Shown one piece after another: positions 33,429-41,753 of a stretch of 64,000 nt of DNA; the first letter of the stretch is position 1; the number at the start of each line of letters is the position of its first letter. A program made the position numbers and the translations under genes. Source of the DNA: Cognataquiflexum gelatinilyticum (GTDB lineage Bacteria; Bacteroidota; Bacteroidia; Cytophagales; Cyclobacteriaceae); assembly GCF_024813435.1 (NCBI RefSeq), contig NZ_JANAEZ010000003.1:372001-436000 (forward strand), in the 5' to 3' direction. The notes beneath the pieces were generated by a model. The model searched no databases, was not told where the DNA came from, and saw nothing but the letters and a program-made list of their open reading frames with translations.

Positions 33429-35915
33429 CTATTTGGTTAGTGCCTTTTCTCTCTGTACTTCCAACATGTCTACAGGTGGAGGAGTATTGTCTCCCAATAA
33501 GTGTTGGACGAAATAATCTCCCATTCTCCAGAAGAAATATTCGGTCATATCCCCAAATCCATGGCGCTGACCGGGAAGGATAATAAAGTCAAACCTCTTG
33601 TTGGCTTTGATCAGGGCATTGGCCATGCGGATGGTATTGGCAGGATGGACGTTGTTGTCCACATCACCGGTGACCAAGAGTAATTTTCCTTTCAGGTTTT
33701 TGGCTAGGTCTGGATTTTTTTCGATCTGATAGACGAAAGTGGTGTCTCCTTTTGGTGAAATCTGTTCTTTGACACCATGATGTTTCTCTGACCACCAACG
33801 GTTATAAATGTTGTTTTCGTGGTTACCTGCACTAGACACCGCGACTTTGAAGAAATCAGGATACACCAACATCGCGGCAGTGGACATGAATCCTCCGCCT
33901 GAATGTCCATGAATCCCAACCTTTGATTTGTCAATGAAGGCATGTCTGTCTGCCAATTGTTCTATTGTCGCTTTTTTGTCTGCAAGACCATAATCTCTAA
34001 GATTGCCGTAGCCATAGTTGTGGTACCACTTTGACCTGCCAGGATGTCCTCCACGGTTGCCGACCGTGACCACTACAAATCCAAACTGCGCCAAACGGTC
34101 TGTTCTGTCCAATCCTCTTCCAAATGATTTGTTGACGGCTTCAGTCTGAGGACCAGGATACACATATTCAATGATGGGATAAGACTTGGTACTGTCAAAA
34201 TCAAACGGCTTGTACATTACTCCAAATAGGTCTGTAATGCCATCATCTGCCTTCACTTTAAATGGTTCCGGGAATTGGTATCCTGCCGCAAAAAGTGAAC
34301 TCAAGTCCGCTGTTTCCAAGTCCATTACTTTCTTGCCCAAGGCATCATAAAGCCCTGAGGCAGGGACAGTATTCACCCTTGAGTAATTGTTGACAAAGAA
34401 AGTGGCTTTGTCATTCATCGACGTACTGTGGTTGAAATCCCCCGGATTCATCAAGGAAATGGCGCCACCGTTGAGACTGACTTTGTATAAATGTTCATAA
34501 TAAGGGTCTTCTCCTTTTTCTTTGCCATTGGCCATGAAATAAAGGAATCGGCCTTTTTCATCCACCCGGACGATATTTTCTGAGTGGAAAGGGCCCGAAG
34601 TCAGTTGTCTCTTCAGGTTTCCTTTCATGTCATAGAGATAAAAATGTCCCCAACCGTCACGCTCTGACCAATGGATGATTTCAGTGCCGCTGGCAATAAT
34701 TTCCGGTTTGGCGATGTCGATATAGGTATTGCTTCGCTCCTCGATGAGGACCTCTTTATTCCCTTCTTTGATGTTCCACCTGCAGATATCTATTTTTTTC
34801 AAATCCCTTGAGGTAATTGAAAAATAGAAGAAGTTCTCATCACCCAGCCATTTGACAGGCTTAAATTCATCATCTCTGGCAGATGCTGCGAAGCTTTCTG
34901 ACCATAGTCCCAAAGTCTGGTCTTTGAAGGTAGCCGTTTCCAGGTTAGACATTTTTCCCTTTCCAAAAGAATAATGGAGCAGGTAGGAGATAGGTTGTTC
35001 CTTTTCTCCAGGCATGGAATATTTGTAGGTTTCCAAGGTCGGTCTTGGATCGCGGGTGTTGTGTATTACCCATAGGTCTTTTACTTTTCTTTGGTCGGTT
35101 TTGGTCAGGATAAATTCATTTGAATTTGCTGACCAAAGGATATTTGCCCGCTTTCTGTCATTTTTCTTCTTTTCTTCCTCGACATTGTCATCACCCCGTC
35201 CAAAACCACTACCGTATCCAAAGTCTTTTTCCCCGTCAGTTGTCAGTTGTGTTTCGACGATAGTGCTGTCTTTTTCATCCTTGATGGCTTTTTTGAAATT
35301 GGCTTTGTCCATCCAATAGAGGTTTTCATTTTTTACAAACACGATTTTGGAAGAGTCCGGAGCGATGTTGGCCCAGGCCAATCTTTTAGCCTCCTCTTCA
35401 GGGTCCTTTACTTCTATAAGCTGTTGGCTGTTTAGGTTGTAGCGAAAAACAAATGTTTTCTTCTCTAAAGAATCCTTTGCGCTTTTGTTTTTGGCTTTGA
35501 TTTCTTCCCAATCTTTTTTCAGTATATCCTGTGTGCTTTTGATCTTGAATTGGATGGTGTTTTCGTCCTCCAAAAATTTCATATTGCTGATATCAAGGTG
35601 CTGTCCGTCAAAAGGGTCCTTGACTATTTTGGTGATTTCAGCAGCCAACTTGTCTTTGTCAAAAAGTTGGGTTTTTGATTTGGTTACAGGGTTGACGATG
35701 TACCAGTTTTTGCCTGAAGTAGTTTCATATTGATACCAAAAGCGATCGGATCTCTTAAGCCAATGTGCGTCTACTTCGGTGGAAAAAATCATTTTTTTTA
35801 GCTTTTCCGGCGAAAATCTCGACGCAAGCTCATAGTTGCCTTTTGTGGGAAGCTCCTGTCCAATGGCGGAATTCACCATTATAAAAAGGGAACATATCAG
35901 GTAAATTTTTCTCAT
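33429..35915 (-). CDS. S9-family peptidase, dipeptidyl-peptidase IV-like
   Basis: An 828-residue exported serine peptidase. It has a signal peptide (about 1-19), an eight-bladed DPP IV-type propeller (about 40-590) and a C-terminal alpha/beta hydrolase domain (about 600-815). The catalytic triad is S672 (GHSGGG), D753 (GDVDNN) and H785 (GQRHGFG). Such enzymes release dipeptides from the N-terminus of peptides in the periplasm. The propeller has low-complexity charged insertions (for example VEEEKKKNDRKR). The gene is monocistronic with a strong terminator. Confidence 0.94.
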   Translation of the reverse strand: MRKIYLICSLFIMVNSAIGQELPTKGNYELASRFSPEKLKKMIFSTEVDAHWLKRSDRFWYQYETTSGKNWYIVNPVTKSKTQLFDKDKLAAEITKIVKDPFDGQHLDISNMKFLEDENTIQFKIKSTQDILKKDWEEIKAKNKSAKDSLEKKTFVFRYNLNSQQLIEVKDPEEEAKRLAWANIAPDSSKIVFVKNENLYWMDKANFKKAIKDEKDSTIVETQLTTDGEKDFGYGSGFGRGDDNVEEEKKKNDRKRANILWSANSNEFILTKTDQRKVKDLWVIHNTRDPRPTLETYKYSMPGEKEQPISYLLHYSFGKGKMSNLETATFKDQTLGLWSESFAASARDDEFKPVKWLGDENFFYFSITSRDLKKIDICRWNIKEGNKEVLIEERSNTYIDIAKPEIIASGTEIIHWSERDGWGHFYLYDMKGNLKRQLTSGPFHSENIVRVDEKGRFLYFMANGKEKGEDPYYEHLYKVSLNGGAISLMNPGDFNHSTSMNDKATFFVNNYSRVNTVPASGLYDALGKKVMDLETADLSSLFAAGYQFPEPFKVKADDGITDLFGVMYKPFDFDSTKSYPIIEYVYPGPQTEAVNKSFGRGLDRTDRLAQFGFVVVTVGNRGGHPGRSKWYHNYGYGNLRDYGLADKKATIEQLADRHAFIDKSKVGIHGHSGGGFMSTAAMLVYPDFFKVAVSSAGNHENNIYNRWWSEKHHGVKEQISPKGDTTFVYQIEKNPDLAKNLKGKLLLVTGDVDNNVHPANTIRMANALIKANKRFDFIILPGQRHGFGDMTEYFFWRMGDYFVQHLLGDNTPPPVDMLEVQREKALTK

Positions 35916-36097
35916 TAGTCAATTTGGTTTATGAATTCGAAACTAACTAAAAAGGGATTTTTTTAGATAACCGTCGGTGGAAAAATAGGAGGTGATTTTT
36001 TGAAAATAATTGCTCAGGATGGAAAGTAAGATGGTTTTTTACTTGAATTGGGCAGTGAATAAGCTAGCTAAAAGTTTTTTTTTCAGGATTTAAAAAA

Positions 36098-36119
36098 GTG
36101 AATTATATAATATATTCAC
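36098..36119. repeat. Inverted repeat upstream of the stress cluster
   Basis: Arms GTGAAT/ATTCAC around ten AT bases, about 77 bases before the first small gene of the cluster. It could be an operator; no regulator is identified. Confidence 0.35.
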
Positions 36120-36196
36120 AATAATCAGTAATTATTCCAAGATATAAATCCTCATTTTTGTACTGTTTAAATTCAATAAATACATAAAACAATAGT

Positions 36197-36400
36197 ATGA
36201 AAAAGCCCTCAAAAAAAGAACCTAAGCATAATAATGGAATCTTATCAAAGTTAAACGACAATCCTGACCAAAAGGAAAAAACAGAGAACTCTGATAGAAA
36301 AAAAGGAATCATAGGCGAGATGAACGATGAGCCTGAAATGAAAAAGCCAAAGGAACTGAGCGTACAGAAAAATCTGTCCAATCTGCAAATAAAGAATTGA
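36197..36400 (+). CDS. Small Lys-rich repeat protein, first part (frame interrupted)
   Basis: A 67-residue charged protein with two copies of a short motif: HNNGILSKLNDNPDQKEK and KKGIIGEMNDEPEMKK. No family is recognised. The frame closes at 36400, but a second open frame continues from 36346 with a third motif copy (PKNGIMSWSVYQDTEKSK). The two would join into one 108-residue protein if a single A were added to the five-A run at 36341-36345. The gene is first in the stress-type cluster and precedes the DUF892 gene. Confidence 0.5.
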   Translation: MKKPSKKEPKHNNGILSKLNDNPDQKEKTENSDRKKGIIGEMNDEPEMKKPKELSVQKNLSNLQIKN

Positions 36401-36522
36401 GTGCAGAAAGGAAGCAAACAGTTGACAATGCCACAGCTCCTAAGAATGGCATCATGAGTTGGTCTGTGTACCAGGATACAGAAAAATCGAAGCTTCAAGA
36501 AAGCAACATTTCTTCAAAATAG
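36346..36522 (+). other. Continuation frame of the interrupted small Lys-rich gene
   Basis: Reading from 36346 in the -1 frame gives an uninterrupted coding-like stretch of 58 residues. It contains KSVQSANKELSAERKQ and then NGIMSWSVYQDTEKSK, and ends at TAG (36520-36522). It repeats the NGI(L/I/M)...D..K.K motif of the first part, so it is very likely the original C-terminus. The break may be a sequencing error, a real mutation or, less likely, programmed frameshifting. Confidence 0.6.
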
Positions 36523-36585
36523 GAAAGGTAGGTTCAAAGGCCTTCAAAAATCAAAATATAACCAAAACCAAAAAACCACAAAAGA

Positions 36586-37161
36586 ATGGAAAACAAGAAA
36601 AACACATCACCAAAGTCTGCATCAGGATCAGAAAGCGCCGGGTCAGGAAAAAAATCAGCCATGCAATCATCACAATTAATGAAATTGTTTGAAGACCAAT
36701 TGAAAGATATCTATTGGGCGGAAAATGCATTGATAAAAGCAATTCCAAAGATGGTCAAAAATGCCACTTCGGAAGATTTGAACCTAGCGTTGACATCACA
36801 CCTTGAAGAGACCAAAGGCCATTTAAGTAGGTTGGTGGAGGTTTTCTCTTTGATCAAAGTTAAAGCTGAAGGAAAAAAATGTGATGCCATGGAAGGGCTG
36901 ATTGAAGAAGCTTCCGGTATAATGGAAGATTGTGAGAAAGGTTCAATGCGGGATGCGGGTATTATTTCCGCTGCACAGAAAGTGGAGCATTATGAAATAG
37001 CGACTTATGGCACGCTTAGACAGTTTGCCGAAACCTTGGGATTGGAAAAGGTCGCAGAACTATTGGAAAGTACCCTTCAAGAAGAGAAGGAAGCCGATCT
37101 AAAATTATCTGATGTTGCGATGGACGCAGTCAATATCGAGGCGGCTGAAGAAGTATCATAA
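36586..37161 (+). CDS. DUF892 (YciE/YciF) ferritin-like stress protein
   Basis: A 191-residue protein. The first 25 residues are disordered and rich in Ser, Lys and Gly. The rest is the four-helix DUF892 bundle, starting LMKLFEDQLKDIYWAENALIKAIPKM and including SHLEETKGHLSRL and AAQKVEHYEIATYGTLRQFAE. The carboxylate-histidine ligands expected of a di-iron ferritin-like fold are present (the E of YWAEN, EETKGH and E..EH..Y). YciE/YciF proteins are linked to osmotic and oxidative stress. The gene is followed 11 bases later by a small membrane peptide gene. Confidence 0.92.
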   Translation: MENKKNTSPKSASGSESAGSGKKSAMQSSQLMKLFEDQLKDIYWAENALIKAIPKMVKNATSEDLNLALTSHLEETKGHLSRLVEVFSLIKVKAEGKKCDAMEGLIEEASGIMEDCEKGSMRDAGIISAAQKVEHYEIATYGTLRQFAETLGLEKVAELLESTLQEEKEADLKLSDVAMDAVNIEAAEEVS

Positions 37162-37172
37162 TCTGAAAAAGA

Positions 37173-37292
37173 ATGAATAATATTTTCAAAGGCCTGATCG
37201 CAGGCTATGGCGCAAAAAAAATGGGAGGTGGATGCCTTGGAACAATCGTCGTTTTTGTCATCATATACTTTCTTTTGGGTCAATGCACCTAA
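37173..37292 (+). CDS. 39-residue membrane peptide
   Basis: A complete small frame (ATG at 37173, TAA at 37290-37292) encoding MNNIFKGLIAGYGAKKMGGG followed by a hydrophobic helix (CLGTIVVFVIIYFLLGQC). It has one membrane segment, a basic N-terminal half and two cysteines, one flanking each side of the helix. No family is named. It starts 11 bases after the DUF892 stop and ends 51 bases before the YflT-like gene, so it is placed as a gene of the same operon. Its position and clean coding pattern support it as real. Confidence 0.6.
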   Translation: MNNIFKGLIAGYGAKKMGGGCLGTIVVFVIIYFLLGQCT

Positions 37293-37343
37293 TCGTGTAA
37301 AAGCAGAATCATAATCAAATAAACTAAACCAATTTAATTTACA

Positions 37344-37907
37344 ATGGAAAATCAACGCAATGAGAGAGAAGTTCTACATAATGGGACCTCGGAAAAAAGA
37401 ATTTTAACTGGCATGTTCAGTGACCGCGAAAGCACAGAAAATGCTTACAATGCACTTAATGAAAGAGGCTATTCAAAAGATGACATCAACTTGATTATGT
37501 CTGATAAGACTCGTAAAACTCATTATTCTGATGATGCTTCAGAAGAAACGGAGATTGGGACCAAAGCTGCAGAGCATGCCGGCAAAGGTTCCGCTATCGG
37601 AGGTACTTTAGGGGCCATCGTGGGTGTAATTGCTGCTATTGGCACTAGTGTCGCTATTCCCGGACTTGGGATATTAATCGAGGGACCAATTGCTGCAGGA
37701 CTGGCCGGAGCTGGTGCAGGTGGACTTGCAGGAGGTGTAATCGGTGCTTTGGTAGGTTCAGGTATACCTGAAGCCAGGGCAAAATTGTACGAATCAGGAA
37801 TCGAAGAAGGCAATGTAGTTATTTCTGTGACTCCAAGAAATGCTGAAGACGCCAAGTATTTGGAAAATAATTGGAGAACCAACCGTGGTGAAGAAATTCA
37901 CTGGTAG
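37344..37907 (+). CDS. YflT-like general stress protein with glycine-rich helices
   Basis: A 187-residue protein. The N-terminal domain (about 18-60) starts RILTGMFSDRESTENAYNALNERGYSKDDINLIMSD, the pattern of the heat-induced YflT/GSP17M family. A long Gly/Ala-rich hydrophobic region follows (about 75-145), resembling glycine-zipper transmembrane segments. The C-terminal domain (about 148-187) resembles a second partial repeat (ESGIEEGNVVISVTP). Related proteins respond to heat and salt stress, and the glycine-zipper suggests membrane insertion. It is part of the stress-type cluster. Confidence 0.85.
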   Translation: MENQRNEREVLHNGTSEKRILTGMFSDRESTENAYNALNERGYSKDDINLIMSDKTRKTHYSDDASEETEIGTKAAEHAGKGSAIGGTLGAIVGVIAAIGTSVAIPGLGILIEGPIAAGLAGAGAGGLAGGVIGALVGSGIPEARAKLYESGIEEGNVVISVTPRNAEDAKYLENNWRTNRGEEIHW

Positions 37908-37981
37908 AACTCCACATTACCCTATGCGAGGGGCTATAACAGGTCCCTTGCATCTTTTATAAAACTTAACCAAACTATACT

Positions 37982-38599
37982 ATGAAAACTCAAATCAATA
38001 TTAAATCCATTGTGCTGCATACGATTTGTGTCGCAGGCACCGTGTTCTTTGCATCATCTTGTTCAGAAACCAAAACAACCGATTCAATGGAAGTTGCTGA
38101 AGAAGAAAATGTCTCTAGACTTACCAGTGACGACGAAACAATGGTTGTTATCGACAATGACAATGGCGTGAAATTTTTGATGGCCGCAGCAGAAATGCAA
38201 TTAGAAGAAATCAGTTTGGGAAAATTAGCCCAACAAAACGGTAATTCCACGCATGTAAAGGAATTGGGTAAAATGATGGAAGCAGACCATACAAAAACTC
38301 TTTCTGAACTTCAGGCATTATCTCAATCGAAGTCAGTTTCGATTCCAACAATGATCACAGAAGATTCTAAGGAAACATACGAAGATCTTGTAGACAAAAC
38401 AGGGAATGATTTTGGAAAAGCTTACAGTGACTTGATGGTGGAGCATCATGAGGATGCCATTGAATTGTTTGAAAAAGCAGCTACCGATTCAGAAGATGCT
38501 GAAATCAAAGCTTGGGCAGCACAGAAACTTCCAACCATGAGAACCCATCTTGAACACGCAAAAGCCTGTAAAGAGGAATGTGATAAAATGGATTCTTAA
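37982..38599 (+). CDS. DUF4142 lipoprotein
   Basis: A 205-residue exported protein. The lipobox FASSC gives a candidate acylated cysteine C27. It is followed by an acidic linker and a ferritin-like helical DUF4142 domain (about 60-200), with KFLMAAAEMQLEEISLGKLAQQ, GKMMEADHTKTLSELQAL, and YSDLMVEHHEDAIELFEKAA. The role is unknown; related proteins are common in stress-regulated operons and in soil and saline bacteria. Confidence 0.9.
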   Translation: MKTQINIKSIVLHTICVAGTVFFASSCSETKTTDSMEVAEEENVSRLTSDDETMVVIDNDNGVKFLMAAAEMQLEEISLGKLAQQNGNSTHVKELGKMMEADHTKTLSELQALSQSKSVSIPTMITEDSKETYEDLVDKTGNDFGKAYSDLMVEHHEDAIELFEKAATDSEDAEIKAWAAQKLPTMRTHLEHAKACKEECDKMDS

Positions 38600-38618
38600 A
38601 TTATTAAACCAGAAGAAA

Positions 38619-39137
38619 ATGATCGGAATAAAAAATCTTGGAAACGAAGAGGCAATTCTCAAATTAAAGGAACTTGCTGAATCCATCGATATCTGTATGT
38701 TTTGCACCAACCTGAAAATAGATGATGGCGCATCTTGTAGACCCATGAGCACACAGAAAGTTTGTGAGGAAGGTAATATCTGGTTTTTCAGCAACTCGGA
38801 TAGCGATAAAAACAAGGAAATAAAACAAGATGAAAATGTCCAGCTTTTCTATTCCCATCCGGGAAAAGATAGCTTCCTCATCGTAAATGGTGTGGCCGAG
38901 TTGATTTACGACAAAGAAAAGATCGAAGAACTTTGGTCACCAGTTCTCAATGCTTGGTTTCCTGACGGGAAAGAAGACCCGAATATTTCCGTCGTGAAAG
39001 TCATACCTACTACTGCTTACTATTGGGATACGGAAGGAAACAAAATGGTCAATTTCTTCAAAATGTTGGCTTCGGCCACAACAGGTAAAAACCTGGTAGA
39101 TGGCAATGAAGGCACTTTGATATTGAATAGTTTGTAA
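38619..39137 (+). CDS. PPOX-fold flavin-binding family protein (general stress 26-like)
   Basis: A 172-residue protein of the pyridoxamine 5'-phosphate oxidase-like split-barrel fold. LAESIDICMFCTNLKIDD, MSTQKVCEEGNIWFFSN and the late AYYWDTEGNKMVNFFKM match the general stress 26 group. Such proteins bind FMN, F420 or haem; the ligand is not clear here. The ATG at 38619 is chosen because it follows an AGAAGAAA purine-rich site; an upstream in-frame start would overlap the DUF4142 gene. Confidence 0.9.
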   Translation: MIGIKNLGNEEAILKLKELAESIDICMFCTNLKIDDGASCRPMSTQKVCEEGNIWFFSNSDSDKNKEIKQDENVQLFYSHPGKDSFLIVNGVAELIYDKEKIEELWSPVLNAWFPDGKEDPNISVVKVIPTTAYYWDTEGNKMVNFFKMLASATTGKNLVDGNEGTLILNSL

Positions 39138-39275
39138 TCCTTTGGAAAATATTTTTTTTGACACCCCTGTAATTGCCTGTGGTGCAAACATCCACATTTA
39201 GATAGGGGAATAAGGGTGAATCCGGTAATCGTAGGATTGTTGGATTCACTTTTTTTTGATAGCATAGGGGAAAAC

Positions 39276-39306
39276 AAAAAAAGTCTCCCAGAAGGAGACT
39301 CTTTTT
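39276..39306. terminator. Bidirectional terminator ending the stress cluster and the OmpA gene
   Basis: Stem AGTCTCC/GGAGACT (39282-39288 with 39294-39300) with a five-base loop, A-run on the left and T-run on the right, between convergent genes. Confidence 0.87.
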
Positions 39307-39356
39307 CTATCGAATAACTCTTCAATTAAAGTTAAAAAAATAAGATCCTGTATAAT

Positions 39357-41702
39357 TTACCTTAGATGTAATTCCGTTCTTCTGTTCATTTGATGCATGG
39401 CTTCTGTGCAAGGCACCGCACCACAATCATTGACAGGTTTTGTTTTTCCAAGCCATTCGCTGCTCATCCTGTCCACCTCAACACCTCTTTTGGTAAGGTA
39501 TTCCATGACAGCTTTTGCCCTGCGTTCTGAAAGTTTCATATTGTATGCCTCATTGCCACGTTGATCTGTGTGGCCTTCGATTTGAAGATTCATGCCTGCC
39601 ATCCTTTGAAGGAGAAGGGCAAGACGTTCCAACTCGGTTTTATGGACTGGTCGGAGTGTAGATTTGTCAAAGTCAAAATAGATGGTAGGAATATCATGGT
39701 TCAGTGCTGAAAATAAAGCTGCTGGATCGCAGATGTCTTTACCCATCAGTTCAGCAGGCATTTCGTAATCGATATTTTTGTCCGGGAATGCTTCCAAGAT
39801 CAACTCACTTCTCCTGTTCAGCTGGTGTTCTGTTTCAGGACATGGTACCCCATCACCACAATCATTGGTGCGTTTTTCTTCACCAAACCAATCTAGTTTC
39901 ACCCTGCTTTCGGGTATGTTGTATTTGGCTAGGTATTCTCTGACAGCATCAGCACGTCTTTCCGACAATGCCTCATTATATTCTTTGCTGGCGCGAGCAT
40001 CTGTATGAGAACCGACTTTGAGGTCTATGAAGCTATACTTTTTCATCAGCTCCGCGATTTTGTCCAGAGTCGGCTGTGCATTGGTTCTGATTTGGGATTT
40101 GTCAAGGTCGTAATAGACTATATCGACAAATACAGGCATATTGTAAGGAATTGGGGCAAGTCTGTATTCCCTTTTCAAAGTATCTCCCTGCAATCCTTTT
40201 GTGGTGATGTCATGGTCATGGATTCTGAAATATCCCTTCTTGCTGATCGTCAAAGAATAATCTGTTTCGGGAAGAAGGTCTCCTAATAGCTCAGATTTCG
40301 TTCCTCTTCTAGTAGGCAGGTTTTCATTTTGATTTTTGATTGTCAAAGTCGTTTCAAAATCTTCCGAAATGATATTTCCGTTACAATCAATTACCCTGGC
40401 AAGTAGGAATTTATTCAAATCCTCAATGAGGTAAATATCATCCATTCCCATTCCACCTTTTCTGTCTGAAGACAGGTATCTTTTACCTTTGGATGTGATA
40501 TAGTATCCAAAATCATCTCTTGGAGAATTGAAAGGAACACCCATATTCTCGACATTGCCAAAATCTCCGTTGGAGATGGTTGAGTTAAAGATATCCATTC
40601 CACCAAGTCCTGCATGCCCTTTTGATGAAAAAAAGAATTTTCCTTCCATGATAAATGGATGGCTTTCATCCTCAGAGGTATTGATGACAGGACCAAGATT
40701 GACCGGACTTCCAAAATTCAAAGCATCATCATAGGAGATATAGTAAAGATCAAAACCACCCAATCCTCCTGGCATATCAGATGCGAAATAGATTTTCTTT
40801 CCATTTTCATCAATAAAAGGATGCATGACGCCATACTTGGTAGCATCATTGATCGGGAAAGCTTTGGTGTCAGTGAGGGTACCTTCGGCAGAAATGGTGC
40901 TGAAGAAAATCTCAGGATGGACTTCATATTCCCTTGTTTTCTTTACCTTCCTGATATTTCTAAAAGTGGTATAAAAAAGAAGGTTCTTGCTTTCCATCAA
41001 TGTTGGGTCTGAGTAAACCAGACCACCCGGTACATCAAATGCCAATTTTTCAAGGGCATCACTGTTGGTATACCGGTATATTCCAAAAAATTCACGATCA
41101 TTCAGATCACTTTTTTCCTCACTGAAGACATTGCTTTTGGCATCTAACCTTACCGCAGGTTTTTCTGAAGGAAATACTGGGCCTCTGTCACTGGTGAAAT
41201 ATTTGTTTCCGATTACATCTTCTGTGATCCTGAAATCAGAACCGTCACTATTGATACCTTTTGGTTGAACCAATTTGACATTTGCCTTTTTGTTGTTGAT
41301 CTCCCTGATTTTTTCGAAGTTTATTTCCGGGAAAGCCGATTCTTTGAATGGACTTCCCGCAAGTAGGTCTTGGGATGTCATTCCGTTTTCAGCCTTCATC
41401 GCTGACAACAGGTAATTTGAAAAATCCTCTCTTGTGGCTTCTTCATAACTGATTGTAGTCTTCCACCATTCAAAGCTTTTGTCATATTCCTGAATGTTTT
41501 GGTAGGACATGGCGGCTTTTTGTGCATTTGCATATGTGGCCTTTCGCTCATGGGCTTGCTCATATAAGGCAGCTGCATGACTGAAGTTTTCCAACTCAAA
41601 TTGTTTTTCTGCATACCTTAGCAATGAGTTTTGAGCATGCACAGGAAATGCGGATAAGCCCGTCAGCATTGCAAAAACTGTTATTATCAAAAATTTTCTC
41701 AT
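39357..41702 (-). CDS. TPR/PD40/OmpA-family outer-membrane-anchored protein with two OmpA domains
   Basis: A 781-residue exported protein. Order: signal peptide (about 1-24), TPR-like repeats (about 25-110), WD40-like PD40 repeats (about 145-430, for example KKIYFASDMPGGLGGFDLYY), a carboxypeptidase-regulatory-like domain (about 435-510) and two tandem OmpA peptidoglycan-binding domains (about 525-640 and 665-781). Both OmpA copies keep the GHTD or SHTD and LSERRA signatures. This is the layout of PorE-type or gliding-associated OmpA proteins of the T9SS. The gene is 51 bases downstream of the giant adhesin gene and probably cotranscribed. An upstream Met at 41714 would add four residues; the MRKF start parallels that of the adhesin. 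Confidence 0.9.
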   Translation of the reverse strand: MRKFLIITVFAMLTGLSAFPVHAQNSLLRYAEKQFELENFSHAAALYEQAHERKATYANAQKAAMSYQNIQEYDKSFEWWKTTISYEEATREDFSNYLLSAMKAENGMTSQDLLAGSPFKESAFPEINFEKIREINNKKANVKLVQPKGINSDGSDFRITEDVIGNKYFTSDRGPVFPSEKPAVRLDAKSNVFSEEKSDLNDREFFGIYRYTNSDALEKLAFDVPGGLVYSDPTLMESKNLLFYTTFRNIRKVKKTREYEVHPEIFFSTISAEGTLTDTKAFPINDATKYGVMHPFIDENGKKIYFASDMPGGLGGFDLYYISYDDALNFGSPVNLGPVINTSEDESHPFIMEGKFFFSSKGHAGLGGMDIFNSTISNGDFGNVENMGVPFNSPRDDFGYYITSKGKRYLSSDRKGGMGMDDIYLIEDLNKFLLARVIDCNGNIISEDFETTLTIKNQNENLPTRRGTKSELLGDLLPETDYSLTISKKGYFRIHDHDITTKGLQGDTLKREYRLAPIPYNMPVFVDIVYYDLDKSQIRTNAQPTLDKIAELMKKYSFIDLKVGSHTDARASKEYNEALSERRADAVREYLAKYNIPESRVKLDWFGEEKRTNDCGDGVPCPETEHQLNRRSELILEAFPDKNIDYEMPAELMGKDICDPAALFSALNHDIPTIYFDFDKSTLRPVHKTELERLALLLQRMAGMNLQIEGHTDQRGNEAYNMKLSERRAKAVMEYLTKRGVEVDRMSSEWLGKTKPVNDCGAVPCTEAMHQMNRRTELHLR

Positions 41703-41753
41703 AATCAGATTCATTTCGATTGTTTGATGTTTTAATTAAATAAATACTAGGGC

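Noticed and set aside
36341..36345. Programmed -1 frameshift at the A run
   Set aside because: The run is preceded by G, giving G-AAA-AAG rather than the standard A-AAA-AAG slippery site; a lost base is simpler.
36459..36692. 77-residue frame overlapping the DUF892 start
   Set aside because: Covers the true continuation frame and the DUF892 N-terminus in another phase; residues are basic and patternless.
38550..38618. Upstream start for the PPOX-fold protein
   Set aside because: Would overlap the DUF4142 gene; the ATG at 38619 has a purine-rich site and the family N-terminus.
41703..41714. Upstream start for the OmpA gene
   Set aside because: Adds only four residues; the MRKF start is shared with the adhesin gene and begins a proper signal peptide.
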